In this document: in pieces, positions 29,264-38,134 of the stretch
How the letters are laid out: each line of letters begins with the position of its first letter
Position numbering within the stretch: position 1 is the stretch's first letter
NCBI GenBank assembly: GCA_022822745.1
Contig: JAJEAO010000043.1
Location: 1-39,583 of the forward strand
Direction of reading: 5' to 3'
Length of the DNA stretch: 39,583 bases
Origin: Acidobacteriota bacterium
Lineage (GTDB): Bacteria > Acidobacteriota > Vicinamibacteria > Marinacidobacterales > Marinacidobacteraceae
Program-made: the position numbers and the translations under genes
Notes under the pieces: model-generated
The model's database searches: none
Seen by the model: only the letters and a program-made list of their open reading frames with translations
Told to the model about the DNA's origin: nothing

Positions 29264-30367
29264 CTACTCAGGCTCCTCGGCGCTCTCGGCCGCGCCCGTG
29301 GCGGCAGCCTCTGCCGCCGCGGCTGCAGCCGCACGAGCTGCCTCGGCCTGCGCCTCGCGCAGCGCCAGCGCCCGGGCCCGGAACTCGTCTGCCTGCGCGG
29401 TGAGAGCAGCAGCATTCCCTGGCTCCAGCTTCGCCTTCTCTCGGAGGAGCAGGTTCTTGTAAACCAGCGCGTCAACGTACTCGTCGTTGATCTCCAGGGC
29501 CTGGTCGAGCTGCTCCATTCCGAGGTCCACGAACTCGGCCCGATCCCTCTGGGTCAGGTCCGGATCCCGGTACACCTTGTCCCAGTAATAGGTGGCGATC
29601 AGGTAGTAGCCCTCCGGGTTCTGGGGATTCACGTCCCGCGCCCGGGCCAGCCAGTCCATCGTCTCGTCGAACCGACCGTACTTGTTCAGCAGGTTCGCCA
29701 CCTGGCGATACCGGATCGGATCGTCTGGATTCAGTTCCACCGGCTTCTCGTACATCTCGATGGCCTTGTCGATGAGCGGGTTGTCCACGGGATCGTGGTA
29801 GCGCTCGTAAACGTCCGCGAGCGCGTAGTACCGCTCGGGAGCGCTCGGATCCAGAGCAATCAACCGATTGAAGTAGTGCTCCGCCATCTCGAGATCGTCG
29901 AGATAGTCGCGGTGAATCCCGGCGAGCTGCTCGATCGCGTAGCGCTCGTACAGCGCCACTGCATCCTTGTTTTCCTGGGCTTCGGCCGGGTCGGCCAGGA
30001 TGCGCTCGACCACGTCGAGCGTCTCCTCGTACCCGTCCAGGGCCGCGTCGAGGTGCGCCTCGTTCTCGGGATCGTCCATGACGTTGGGACGATAGAGAAG
30101 GTGGTGGCTGCTGGCGGTGAAGAAGCGGAGCGTCGTCTGGACGATCACATGCTCCTCGGGAGCGTTCGCGGTGGCCTCGGCGTAGAAGCCGATCGCCTCC
30201 TCGTACTCCTGCTTGCCGTAGGCCTCGTTCGCCTTGCCGAAGGCGCGCATCGCCTGGAGCATGTCGATGTAGTCGGGGATCCCGCAGCCGAGGGAGCCGG
30301 CGGCGAACGCCCCGACGCCCAGGAGCATGGCCCCCGAGCGAACGAGCGAAGTCATCTTGGTAGTCAT
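29264..30367 (-). CDS. Exported tetratricopeptide-repeat protein
   Basis: This 367-residue protein has an N-terminal signal (hydrophobic LLGVGAFAAGSLG then Cys28). The SLGC site is only a poor lipobox, so either a lipoprotein or a normally cleaved product is possible. At least five tetratricopeptide-like repeats follow (for example YFNRLIALDPSAPERYYALA and ARARDVNPQNPEGYYLIATY), then an Ala/Glu-rich tail. Such proteins often close exbB-exbD-tonB clusters and may scaffold the complex in the periplasm (inference). The start at ATG 30367 follows GGGAGG and lies after the exbD stop. Its stop is about 45 bases before the terminator. Confidence 0.82.
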   Translation of the reverse strand: MTTKMTSLVRSGAMLLGVGAFAAGSLGCGIPDYIDMLQAMRAFGKANEAYGKQEYEEAIGFYAEATANAPEEHVIVQTTLRFFTASSHHLLYRPNVMDDPENEAHLDAALDGYEETLDVVERILADPAEAQENKDAVALYERYAIEQLAGIHRDYLDDLEMAEHYFNRLIALDPSAPERYYALADVYERYHDPVDNPLIDKAIEMYEKPVELNPDDPIRYRQVANLLNKYGRFDETMDWLARARDVNPQNPEGYYLIATYYWDKVYRDPDLTQRDRAEFVDLGMEQLDQALEINDEYVDALVYKNLLLREKAKLEPGNAAALTAQADEFRARALALREAQAEAARAAAAAAAEAAATGAAESAEEPE

Positions 30368-30387
30368 GCCGTTCGTGCCCTCCCGGT

Positions 30388-30795
30388 TCACTCGGGAACG
30401 ATCCCGACGCGCTCGACGCCGTTCCCCTTGGCGATGTCGAGGATCTCGACGACGGATCCGTAGGGGAGGAAACCGTCCGCCCTGAGGAAGATCGTCTTGT
30501 CCGCGCGGGTCTCGAAGATGTCGCGGATGCGCAGCGGGAGCTCCTCGCGCGCCACGACCTGCTTGTTGATGGTCAACTGCCCCGCGCCGTCGATGCTCAG
30601 CACGAGCTGGTTCGGATCCGGCTCGGTGTTGGGAGCGGCCTCCTCCTGGCTGTCCGGCATCTCCACATCGTGCCCCTGCTGGGTCAGCGGGGTCACGACC
30701 ATGAAGATGATGAGCAGCACCAGGAGTACGTCGATCAGGGGGGTGATGTTGATGTCCGAAGTGACTCCGCCGGAGCCGAAACTTGCCATGCCCAT
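30388..30795 (-). CDS. exbD: ExbD/TolR family biopolymer transport protein (second copy)
   Basis: This 135-residue protein has one membrane helix near the N-terminus. The SDINITPLIDVLLVLLIIFM stretch carries the proton-pathway Asp in PLIDV (Asp25 in E. coli ExbD), and a periplasmic beta/alpha domain ends VERVGIVPE. It works with ExbB in a proton-driven motor that energises TonB. It is 40 bases downstream of a second exbD; paired, different exbD genes are common in this type of cluster. Confidence 0.9.
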   Translation of the reverse strand: MGMASFGSGGVTSDINITPLIDVLLVLLIIFMVVTPLTQQGHDVEMPDSQEEAAPNTEPDPNQLVLSIDGAGQLTINKQVVAREELPLRIRDIFETRADKTIFLRADGFLPYGSVVEILDIAKGNGVERVGIVPE

Positions 30796-30835
30796 GGTGT
30801 TTTCTCCTCGATTCGAGCCGGGATCCGGTCAGCGC

Positions 30836-31252
30836 CTACTCGGCGTCCATCCGCTCGGTGATCAGACCGATTTCGTCGGCGCCGCCATCGCGGCACAACT
30901 CCATGATCTGCATGACTTCCCGGTAGGTCAGCCGCTCGTCCGCCTTGAGGTACAGGAGCCGCTCGGTCTTGCCCTCGAACTTGGTCGCCAGCGTCGTCGG
31001 CAGATCCTGCTGGGTGGTGGAGATGAGATCCACATAGATCTCGCCGTTCTCCCGGATCGCCACGTTCACGACATCATCGCTGTCGGGATGATCCGCGCCG
31101 TACTCGGCCACCGGGAGCTTCACGTCCACTCCCTTCTGCAGGAGAGGGGTCACGACCATGAAGATGATGAGCAGCACCAGCATCACATCGGCCAGCGGCG
31201 TGACGTTGATGTTCGCGTTGACGTCCTTGCTGCCAAGGCCTGCCATACCCAT
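30836..31252 (-). CDS. exbD: ExbD/TolR family biopolymer transport protein (first copy)
   Basis: This 138-residue protein has the membrane helix with NVTPLADVMLVLLIIFMVVT, including the conserved Asp, and a periplasmic domain (YLKADERLTYREVMQIMELC). It shares the N-terminal MGMA.. start and the membrane segment with its neighbour but differs in the periplasmic part, so the two probably form different contacts or a heteromer. Its start is about 110 bases after exbB. Confidence 0.9.
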   Translation of the reverse strand: MGMAGLGSKDVNANINVTPLADVMLVLLIIFMVVTPLLQKGVDVKLPVAEYGADHPDSDDVVNVAIRENGEIYVDLISTTQQDLPTTLATKFEGKTERLLYLKADERLTYREVMQIMELCRDGGADEIGLITERMDAE

Positions 31253-31363
31253 GAGGGATTCCTCCTTCAGGCGGTGTGGCCGGACGGCGTCTCCCGACGA
31301 GAGCCGGGAGACGGGTCAGAGGCCACGGTAGAGGGTTGTCGTGCTGGTGGGAAACGGTCCCGG

Positions 31364-32032
31364 TCAGCGACGAGCCATGAAGTCGATCAGCTCGGACGCC
31401 CCGTTGTCCATCTCGACGCCGAACGCGTCGGCCCGATTCGTGAGGTAGTTGAACGCCCACACGGCCGGGATGGCGACGAAGAGACCGAAGGCGGTCGCGA
31501 TGAGCGCCTCGGCGATTCCCGCCGAGACCGCGCCGATTCCGCCGGAGCCGGTCAGCGCCATGCCCCGGAACGCGGTGATGATGCCGAGCACGGTGCCGAG
31601 CAGCCCCACGAACGGAGCCGTGGCGCCCACGGTGGCCAGGCCGGAGAGGTTGCGACGCAGGTCGAGCATGCCGATCGCGGTGGCGCGCTGGATGGCCCGG
31701 TGAGCCGCCTCCATCGTCTCTTCCTTGCTTCCGGAGCCTTCTTCACCCTGGAACTCGACCTCGCGAAGACCCGCGAGGAGCACCTTGGCGAGGTGGCTGT
31801 TCTTGACGCTCTTGTCCTGGCTGACCTTGATGGCGCCGCCGATGTCGCCGGCCTTGAGCTGGCGGGCGATCCGCGGGGAATAGCTCCGGGACTGGCCCTT
31901 CGCCTTCGTGAAGGTGAGGTAGCGCTCGATCATGATGGCGAGCGAGTACACCGACATCACGGCCATGACGCCGTTGATGAACTTCGCAGCGAAGCCCATG
32001 TGGCTCCAGATCTCGAGCAGATCGAAAGACAT
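31364..32032 (-). CDS. exbB: ExbB/TolQ/MotA-family proton channel protein
   Basis: This 222-residue inner-membrane protein has three hydrophobic helices: VMAVMSVYSLAIMIER near the N-terminus, then GLLGTVLGIITAFRGM and the ATAFGLFVAIPAVWAFN helix near the C-terminus. A cytoplasmic loop lies between the first two. This is the MotA/TolQ/ExbB pattern. It forms the stator with ExbD that drives TonB. It lies between tonB and two exbD genes. Confidence 0.92.
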   Translation of the reverse strand: MSFDLLEIWSHMGFAAKFINGVMAVMSVYSLAIMIERYLTFTKAKGQSRSYSPRIARQLKAGDIGGAIKVSQDKSVKNSHLAKVLLAGLREVEFQGEEGSGSKEETMEAAHRAIQRATAIGMLDLRRNLSGLATVGATAPFVGLLGTVLGIITAFRGMALTGSGGIGAVSAGIAEALIATAFGLFVAIPAVWAFNYLTNRADAFGVEMDNGASELIDFMARR

Positions 32033-32181
32033 TTCCGTGGTCCTCCTGAGGTTCGGAAAATCGTGGGGAAAACCGCCGCCCCCGGGTCGTCAGGCGGCCC
32101 GGGCGGCGGCGGAAGCCGTGGAAACTGGGGCTGGGAAGAGGTTCCGTTCGCCGCGCGGGCTTCGTCCGGACTCGCTCTCGG

Positions 32182-32901
32182 TCAGCCGAGGTTGAACGTC
32201 ACCGTGACGGACATCACGATGGGAACGGGAACACCGTTCAGAAGCGTGGGCTGATACCTCCACTGACGGACCGCGTCCATGGCGGCCTGGTCGAGAAGCG
32301 GAATCGAGCGGAGCACGGAGATGTTCGTCACGTTGCCGTTCGGGTCGATGATCGCCTCGAGGATGACCACGCCCGAGACGCGCGCCTGTTTGGCGATCTC
32401 GGGGTAGATCGGCTGGACGTACTGGATGCGGGTGGGTTCGCGGATCTCGCCGCCGACGCGGACCGGAGCGGCCTTCGGCGGCGGGGGCGGAGGCCCGGAG
32501 GGCAGTCCGCCCACGATGCCGCCGATGATGCCGCCGGGAACGCCGCCCTCGACGCCGCCGGGAACGCCGAAGTCAACCCCCGCGCCGTCTCCGATGATGT
32601 CGTCGGGAATGTCGACAGGCGCGACGAATTGCGGCGTGGTGTTCAGGACCGGCTTGGGCGCCGACGGGCGACGGGCGGCCTTCGGCGGCGGCGGCGGCGG
32701 CGGAGGCGGCGGCGGCGGCGGCGCCGACGCCATGAAGGTCATGATCCCGTCCGGCGTGGGCAGGTTGACCGCGAGAATCGGGATCACGATGAAGACGATC
32801 GCCGCCGTGGCCTGGAGCAGGAACGAGAAAGCGAAACTCCCGAGGGAGCGGAGCGCGCTCTGGTCGTCCGGGGCCACCTGAAATGTCACGTCCCTTGGCA
32901 T
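32182..32901 (-). CDS. tonB: TonB energy-transducing protein with proline-rich linker
   Basis: TonB is an inner-membrane-anchored periplasmic protein that passes motor energy to outer-membrane receptors. The N-terminal helix (ATAAIVFIVIPILAV) is followed by a run of 13 prolines, a Gly/Val/Pro-rich linker (VPGGVEGGVPGGIIGGIVGG), a second Pro run, and a C-terminal TonB domain (about 155-239) with QPIYPEIAKQARVSG and VRQWRYQP. At 239 residues it is typical. ATG 32901 follows a strong AGGAGGTC site. It is the first gene of the exbB/exbD cluster. Confidence 0.92.
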   Translation of the reverse strand: MPRDVTFQVAPDDQSALRSLGSFAFSFLLQATAAIVFIVIPILAVNLPTPDGIMTFMASAPPPPPPPPPPPPPKAARRPSAPKPVLNTTPQFVAPVDIPDDIIGDGAGVDFGVPGGVEGGVPGGIIGGIVGGLPSGPPPPPPKAAPVRVGGEIREPTRIQYVQPIYPEIAKQARVSGVVILEAIIDPNGNVTNISVLRSIPLLDQAAMDAVRQWRYQPTLLNGVPVPIVMSVTVTFNLG

Positions 32902-33058
32902 GCTGACCTCCTGAGCTCCAATGTCCCGCCGGCATCCGAGAGTTGGCGGGCGCTGGCCCCGGCCCCGAATTCTGACTGCGACCCCGGAACCACCGGCGCG
33001 GACGACGGCGGGATTTCGGGGTGCCGAGAGGCTCGTTGGACCATCGGAGCGAGTAGAG

Positions 33059-33088
33059 AAAGTAGCACTCCCCCGCCCCGCGTGTCAA
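33059..33088 (-). promoter_or_regulatory. Putative promoter of the tonB-exbB-exbD operon
   Basis: On the minus strand TTGACA (33083-33088) lies 18 bases before TACTTT (33059-33064). The -35 is a perfect match and the -10 matches three of six. The transcript would have a leader of about 150 bases before tonB. The 251-base gap between the two tonB-like genes holds no other feature I recognise, except a second GCTGACCTCCT element (33098-33108), a copy of the tonB ribosome-site region. Confidence 0.45.
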
Positions 33089-33152
33089 CAGCGGCTGCTG
33101 ACCTCCTGTCTCACGGAATTGTCGCGCGCCCTGCCGCCCCCGGCGCCCCCGG

Positions 33153-33938
33153 TCAGCGCAGCGTGAAGCGCACCGTGAGATCGCCGAGGGACGCGACCGG
33201 ACGGCCGTTGCGGCGAGCCGGCCGGAACCGCCACTCGGCCTCGACGACCCGGATGGCCTCCTCGTCGAGCCCGGGCACCGACCGCACCACCCGCAGGACC
33301 TCCACCCGGCCCCGTTCGCTGATCACCGCGCGCAGCACGACGCGCCCCCGGATCCCATTCCGCAGCGCCTCCGCGGGGAACCGGGGGCGCGGCATCGCGA
33401 TCGCCGCCGGAGGTTCGTCCGGGGGCGGAAACACCGGGTCCGCATCGCCCGGCAACCCTCCGATGCGGCCTCCGGCCACGCCGCCGTCGGCGCCGCCGAC
33501 GACCCCCTCGGCCAGCCCCGACGGGAGACCGTCGAACAGCCCATCGGGGATCCCGTCGAGCGCCCCGAAGCCGGGCGCGCCCGCCTCGACGACCTCGAGC
33601 AGGGCTTCGAGCGGAGTCGGCTGCGGGGGCGGCAGCGCCAGGGACACCGGCGCCCGGGGGGTCGCGGCGGTCCCGACGCGCTCGGGATCGCGCGGCGCGG
33701 CCGGGTTCCCCTCCGGCAGGGCGGCCGGAGGCGGCGCCACCAGTCGAAGCACATCGCCCTTCATCGGGGGGACGGGCAGCCGGGCCGGGTCGAATCCCCA
33801 CGAAGCGTGGAGAAGCGCGCCCACCACCGCCCCGTGGATCACGGCGACGAGCGGCAGCGAAACCCGGAGCCCGACCTCGGCGGGGAGCTGCTGCGGCGGA
33901 CCGAGCAGCGTTCGTCGCGTCCGGGGTGCGGGAGCCAA
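33153..33938 (-). CDS. Second TonB-family protein, downstream of secF
   Basis: This 261-residue protein has an N-terminal helix (LRVSLPLVAVIHGAVVGALL), a Pro/Ala- and then Gly-rich linker (GLPSGLAEGVVGGADGG), and a C-terminal TonB domain (about 180-261) with RFPAEALRNGIRGRVVLRAV and EAEWRFRPARRNGRPV. The start is TTG 33938, since no in-frame ATG precedes the membrane helix. It is 42 bases after secF and separated from the tonB/exbB operon by the putative promoter. It may use the neighbouring ExbBD motor for a different receptor set (inference). Confidence 0.82.
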   Translation of the reverse strand: MAPAPRTRRTLLGPPQQLPAEVGLRVSLPLVAVIHGAVVGALLHASWGFDPARLPVPPMKGDVLRLVAPPPAALPEGNPAAPRDPERVGTAATPRAPVSLALPPPQPTPLEALLEVVEAGAPGFGALDGIPDGLFDGLPSGLAEGVVGGADGGVAGGRIGGLPGDADPVFPPPDEPPAAIAMPRPRFPAEALRNGIRGRVVLRAVISERGRVEVLRVVRSVPGLDEEAIRVVEAEWRFRPARRNGRPVASLGDLTVRFTLR

Positions 33939-33980
33939 GGCTGGGAGAGAACCCTCTCCCGCGAGTCTATCGGCCGCGGG

Positions 33981-34964
33981 TCAGACGCGGATCGGTTTCG
34001 CCGTGGGCCGCTGCTCCTCGGCCGAGGCGGCGGAACCCCGGCGGCGCCGTCGCCACCAGATGACGATCGGGGAGGCGATCGCGATGGAAGACCACGTCCC
34101 GACGGCGACGCCGGCCACCAGCACGAAGGCGAACGCCCGCAGGACTTCGCCTCCCCACATCAGGAGGGCGCCCACCGCGACCAGCGTGAGCCCGGACGTC
34201 AGCACCGTCCTCCTGAGCGTCTGGTTGATCGAGAGGTTCACGATGTCCGACAGCTCCATCCGCCGGTGGATGTGCCGGTTCTCCCGGACCCGGTCGAAGA
34301 TCACGATCGTGTCGTTCACCGAGTACCCGACGAGCGTCATGAACGCCGCGATCACGTTCAGGCTGATCTCGTGATCGAACAGCGACACGAGCGCGAGCGT
34401 GACGAGCACATCGTGGATCACCGCCACGGTGGCGCCGACGCCGTACACCGGCTCGAATCGGAAGCCGATGTAGATCAGCATCGCGAACAGCGCCAGGATC
34501 GTGGCGTTCCGGGCGCGGCGCCGGAGCTCCTCCCCGATCACCGGACCGACGACCTCCGTGCTCGCGGACTCCAGCGCGTTGCCGTCGAGGCCGGACCGGA
34601 GCACGCCGAGGATCCGGTTCGCGCTGGCGTCTATGCCGCCCGCCGATTCCGCCGGCGCGGCCCCCTCGACTTCCGGCTCCTTCTCGATCCGGATCATCAC
34701 CTGGTTCAGCTCGGGCGCGTCGTAGCGCTGGATGACCGCGTTGCCGTAGCCAAGTCCGGAAACGGCGTCGCGCACCGCCTCGATCTCGGGCGGCTCGGTG
34801 AACTTGGCGACGACGAGAGTGCCTTCGGAGAAGTCGATGCCGTAGCGGATCCCGCCCTGGGCCACGGTGTCCACCGCTCCGGCGACGAAGACGGCCAGCG
34901 AGACCCCGGCGAACCACCACCGGTACTTCAGCCAGTCGATCGAGGTGTCGCGGAGGATGTCCAT
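33981..34964 (-). CDS. secF: Protein translocase subunit SecF
   Basis: SecF is an inner-membrane partner of SecD in proton-driven protein export. The 327-residue protein has an N-terminal helix, a periplasmic domain (YGIDFSEGTLVVAKF), then five hydrophobic helices with the conserved GYSVNDTIVIFDRVREN and NQTLRRTVLTSGLTL. A basic C-terminal tail follows. It lies ten bases after secD in the usual order. Confidence 0.94.
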   Translation of the reverse strand: MDILRDTSIDWLKYRWWFAGVSLAVFVAGAVDTVAQGGIRYGIDFSEGTLVVAKFTEPPEIEAVRDAVSGLGYGNAVIQRYDAPELNQVMIRIEKEPEVEGAAPAESAGGIDASANRILGVLRSGLDGNALESASTEVVGPVIGEELRRRARNATILALFAMLIYIGFRFEPVYGVGATVAVIHDVLVTLALVSLFDHEISLNVIAAFMTLVGYSVNDTIVIFDRVRENRHIHRRMELSDIVNLSINQTLRRTVLTSGLTLVAVGALLMWGGEVLRAFAFVLVAGVAVGTWSSIAIASPIVIWWRRRRRGSAASAEEQRPTAKPIRV

Positions 34965-34974
34965 CGTCCCGGGT

Positions 34975-36513
34975 TCAGATGCTGAGCGCCGCCACCTGCC
35001 GCCGACTTCCGAGCACCCAGTCGAACAGGAAGCGGGAGACGAACATCGCCGTGAAGACGTTGCTGATGAGGCCGATGCTCAGGGTCACGGCGAAGCCCTG
35101 GACCGGCCCGGTCCCGAACTGGAACAGGATCGCGGCGGCGACCAGCGAGGTCATGTTGGCGTCCACGATCGTCAGGAAGACCCTCGAGAACCCGACCGAG
35201 ATGGCCGTCCGCGGCGGCTTTCCCGCGCGCATCTCCTCCTTGATCCGCTCGAAGATGAGGACGTTCGCATCCACCCCCAGCCCGATGGTCAGGATCACCC
35301 CGGCGATCCCCGGGAGCGTCAGGGTGGCGGCGAAGTAGGCCATCGCCCCCATGAGGATGAGGAGGTTCATCAGCAGGGCGACGACGGCGTTGATGCCGGA
35401 GAGCCGGTAATAGAAGATGATGAACAACAGAACGCCGGCGAGTCCGGCGAGGGATGCGGTGATGCCACTCCGGATCGAGTCCGCCCCGAGTGACGGCCCC
35501 ACGGTGCGCTGTTCCTGGTACTCGAGCGAGGCTGGCAGCGCCCCGGCCCGAAGGACGAGCGCGAGATCGAGGGCCTCCTGCACCGTGAAGTTGCCGGTGA
35601 TCTGTCCCTGGTCGTAGATGGCGCTCTGGATGACCGGCGCGGAAACGACCTCTCCGTCGAGCACGATCGCCATCTGGCGTCCGACGTTCGCGCCGGTGAA
35701 GTCGCGCATCCGGGAGGCGCCGTCGGCGTGGAGGCTGAACTCGACATTCGGCGTGTTCGTCTGGAAGTCGATGCCCTGCCGGGCGTTTCGCAGATCCCGA
35801 CCGGTGATCGAGGCCACCCGGTTCACCTGGTACCACGCGGTCGCCCCGGTGGGGAGCACCGTCGTGAGGTTCTGGAGCGAGCTGTTCAGGGGCGGCAGCA
35901 GCGTCTCGTCCAGGACCGGGCCGCCCTGCACCAGGCGCAGCTCGAGCTGGGCGGTGGCCTGGATGATCTCCTTGGCCCGCTCCACATCCTCGTAGCCGGG
36001 GAGCTGCACCAGGATCTGATCCCCGGTGACGCCGTGGGTCGTGATGACCGGTTCCGCGACGCCGAGTTCGTCCACCCTCCGCCGGATCGTCTCCATGGCC
36101 TGGACCACGGTCTGATCGCGCAGAACGACCTCTTCGGCGGCGCGGAGCCGGAAGGACCAGTCGTCTCCGCCCGCGGTCTGGAGGTCCCACTCGGGCCAAC
36201 TGAAGGCCACGATGTCCCGGACCTCGCCCAGGCGGTCGTCGTCGAGATCCTCGATGGTGAGCGCCCCGAAGGCGTCCACCCGAACATCGGAGAAATCGAT
36301 GGCCTCGTTGTCGAGGCGCTCCGCGAGGAGTTCGGCGGTCTCGTCCGTCATCACCCGGACCGCGTCGTCGGTCTCCACGCGCAGCACGAGGTGGATCCCG
36401 CCCTGGAGGTCGAGCCCGAGCACGATCTTCTCCGACGGCGGGTTCACGAGGAACACGAGTCCGGCCAGCAGCCCCAGCAGGAGGATCGCCTTGAGGCGGA
36501 GGTTGCGCTTCAT
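34975..36513 (-). CDS. secD: Protein translocase subunit SecD
   Basis: SecD is an inner-membrane translocation factor of the SecDF-YajC complex. The 512-residue protein has an N-terminal helix, the LGLDLQGGIHLVLRV motif, large periplasmic domains (P1 head with ELGVAEPVITTHG), and six C-terminal helices with LTLPGIAGVILTIGLGVDAN and VLIFERIKEEMRAGK. ATG 36513 starts 43 bases after yajC. Confidence 0.95.
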   Translation of the reverse strand: MKRNLRLKAILLLGLLAGLVFLVNPPSEKIVLGLDLQGGIHLVLRVETDDAVRVMTDETAELLAERLDNEAIDFSDVRVDAFGALTIEDLDDDRLGEVRDIVAFSWPEWDLQTAGGDDWSFRLRAAEEVVLRDQTVVQAMETIRRRVDELGVAEPVITTHGVTGDQILVQLPGYEDVERAKEIIQATAQLELRLVQGGPVLDETLLPPLNSSLQNLTTVLPTGATAWYQVNRVASITGRDLRNARQGIDFQTNTPNVEFSLHADGASRMRDFTGANVGRQMAIVLDGEVVSAPVIQSAIYDQGQITGNFTVQEALDLALVLRAGALPASLEYQEQRTVGPSLGADSIRSGITASLAGLAGVLLFIIFYYRLSGINAVVALLMNLLILMGAMAYFAATLTLPGIAGVILTIGLGVDANVLIFERIKEEMRAGKPPRTAISVGFSRVFLTIVDANMTSLVAAAILFQFGTGPVQGFAVTLSIGLISNVFTAMFVSRFLFDWVLGSRRQVAALSI

Positions 36514-36556
36514 GGGAGTCGGACTCGGGTCGGCGGAAGGGCTCGGCGGCGCGGGA

Positions 36557-36859
36557 TCAGGTCTTCGTGGGGATCACTCGTCCGACGGCGCTCCGATCGA
36601 TCTGGAGCTTCACCGAATCGGTGACCCGGAGCTGGATCAGGTCGCCCTGGATCCCGGTGATCGTCCCGTGGATGCCTCCGGTCGTCACGACGCGGGCCCC
36701 GCGTTCGAGGCTCTTCAGCATGGCTTCGGTCTCCCGCTGGCGCTTTCGCATGGGCCGGAACACGATCAGGTAGAAGATCCCGAAGATGACGGCGAACAGG
36801 AGAAGCTGCATCCCGAACGCGCCTCCGCCCGGGCTGGCCTGCAGGAGGGAGGGGAACAT
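36557..36859 (-). CDS. yajC: Preprotein translocase subunit YajC
   Basis: YajC is a small inner-membrane protein of the SecDF complex. From ATG 36859 it has 100 residues, with one membrane helix (LLLFAVIFGIFYLIVFRPM) followed by RKRQRETEAMLKSLERG and the conserved RVVTTGGIHGTITGI stretch. The open frame reaches 36949, but that part covers a terminator hairpin and is not conserved. A GAGGAG lies about 13 bases before this ATG. Confidence 0.92.
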   Translation of the reverse strand: MFPSLLQASPGGGAFGMQLLLFAVIFGIFYLIVFRPMRKRQRETEAMLKSLERGARVVTTGGIHGTITGIQGDLIQLRVTDSVKLQIDRSAVGRVIPTKT

Positions 36860-36891
36860 CGGAAGATCGCGACTCCTCGGAACGGGATACG

Positions 36892-36925
36892 AAAAGCCCG
36901 GCTCTCGTCCAGGGGAGAGCCGGGC
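36892..36925 (-). terminator. Terminator or attenuator hairpin between tgt and yajC
   Basis: On the minus strand GCCCGGCTCTC pairs perfectly with GAGAGCCGGGC over an eight-base loop and is followed by TTTT. It lies 54 bases past the tgt stop and 32 bases before the yajC start. It should end the tgt transcript. Because so little room is left for a yajC promoter, it may be a partial terminator that reduces read-through into secDF. Confidence 0.75.
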
Positions 36926-36979
36926 GTACGGGACCGCGCAGGATACCACGCAACCGGACCGGCGCGGCGGCGCGCCGAC

Positions 36980-38134
36980 TCAGGCGTCGTCCGGATTCGT
37001 GCGGGACCAGCGATCCCGATGCTCCTCGCGGAACCGGTCGAATCGGCCGCCCGCGATGGCCGCCCGCATCCGTCGGGTCAGGTCGGCGTAGAACGTGAGG
37101 TTGTGGGCGCTCAGCAGCGTCGCCGCGATCCGTTCGCGGGCGCGCAGCAGGTGGTGAAGCCAGGCCCGGCAGGAGCGGGTGCAGGCGGGACAGGGGCAGC
37201 CCGGATCCAGCACCCGCCCGTCGTCCCGGAAGCGCGCCCGGTAGAGGTTCAGGCGGGCGCCGCGAGTGAAGACGATGCCCCGGCGCGCCAGCCGCGTCGG
37301 AAGAACGCTGTCGAACAGATCCATGCCGAGTCCGGCCGACTCGATCAGATCGGCCGGCAGGCCGGCGCCCATGAGGTAGCGCGGCCGCTCCGGCGGCAGC
37401 GCCGCGGCGGCCACCGCCGTCGCCTCGCGGGTGGCCTCCTTCGGCTCGCCCATGAGCAGCCCTCCCACCCCGAACCCGTCGAACCCGTCGCCCGCCGGGC
37501 CGAACGCCGCGAGCGCGCGGGCGTTCGCCTCCCGCGCGGCGGGCGAGACCCCGCCCTGGACGATCCCGAACAGAAGCCGGGACGTCCCGCCCGCGCGCTC
37601 CTCGCGGTGCGCCGCGAGGGCCCGCTCCGCCCACCGCAGGCTGCGACCCGCGGCGCGCTCCACCGCTTCCGGCGAAGCCGGCAGCGAGAGGCACTCATCG
37701 AGCACCATGGCGATATCCGACCCGAGCGCCCGCTGGATCCCGATCACGCTCTCCGGCGTGAGCTCGTGCAGCGATCCGTCGCGATGCGAGCGCAGCCGGA
37801 CTCCCTGTTCCGTGACCTCGCGCAGGCGGCTCAGGCTGGCGATCTGGTAGCCCCCGCTGTCGGTCAGGATCGGCCGGTCCCAGTCCATGAGCGGATGCAG
37901 GCCGCCGAGTCGCCGCACCCGCTCGTGTCCAGGCTGCAGCATGAGATGCCAGGCGTTCCCGAGAAGGATCCGGGTCCCGGCCTCGCGGGCGTCCTGGGCG
38001 GTGAGTCCCCGTAGCGCCCCGACGGTCGCCACCGGCATGAACTCCGGCGTCGCCACCGGTCCGTGGGCGGTGACGAGACGCCCCAGCCGGGCGCCGCCGC
38101 TGCGGCCCCGGACCTCGAAGGCGCCGGACGTCAA
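36980..38134 (-). CDS. tgt: tRNA-guanine transglycosylase (queuosine pathway)
   Basis: Tgt exchanges guanine-34 for preQ1 in tRNAs with GUN anticodons. The TIM-barrel protein has LTDSGGYQIASL with the general-acid Asp near residue 91, LFGIVQGG, VGGLLMGEP, the nucleophile Asp in LFDSVLPTR near 273, and a zinc site CPCPACTRSCRAWLHHL near 309. The start is TTG 38134, overlapping the phosphatase stop (TTGA), which gives 384 residues. The open frame extends far upstream through the phosphatase gene but is a shadow there. No other queuosine genes are visible; yajC-secDF follow, a common arrangement. Confidence 0.92.
   Translation of the reverse strand: MTSGAFEVRGRSGGARLGRLVTAHGPVATPEFMPVATVGALRGLTAQDAREAGTRILLGNAWHLMLQPGHERVRRLGGLHPLMDWDRPILTDSGGYQIASLSRLREVTEQGVRLRSHRDGSLHELTPESVIGIQRALGSDIAMVLDECLSLPASPEAVERAAGRSLRWAERALAAHREERAGGTSRLLFGIVQGGVSPAAREANARALAAFGPAGDGFDGFGVGGLLMGEPKEATREATAVAAAALPPERPRYLMGAGLPADLIESAGLGMDLFDSVLPTRLARRGIVFTRGARLNLYRARFRDDGRVLDPGCPCPACTRSCRAWLHHLLRARERIAATLLSAHNLTFYADLTRRMRAAIAGGRFDRFREEHRDRWSRTNPDDA

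Noticed and set aside
32660..32740. A GGC/GGCGGC repeat run as a microsatellite or regulatory repeat
   Set aside because: It is the codon run for the polyproline linker of TonB on the minus strand, a normal feature of the protein.
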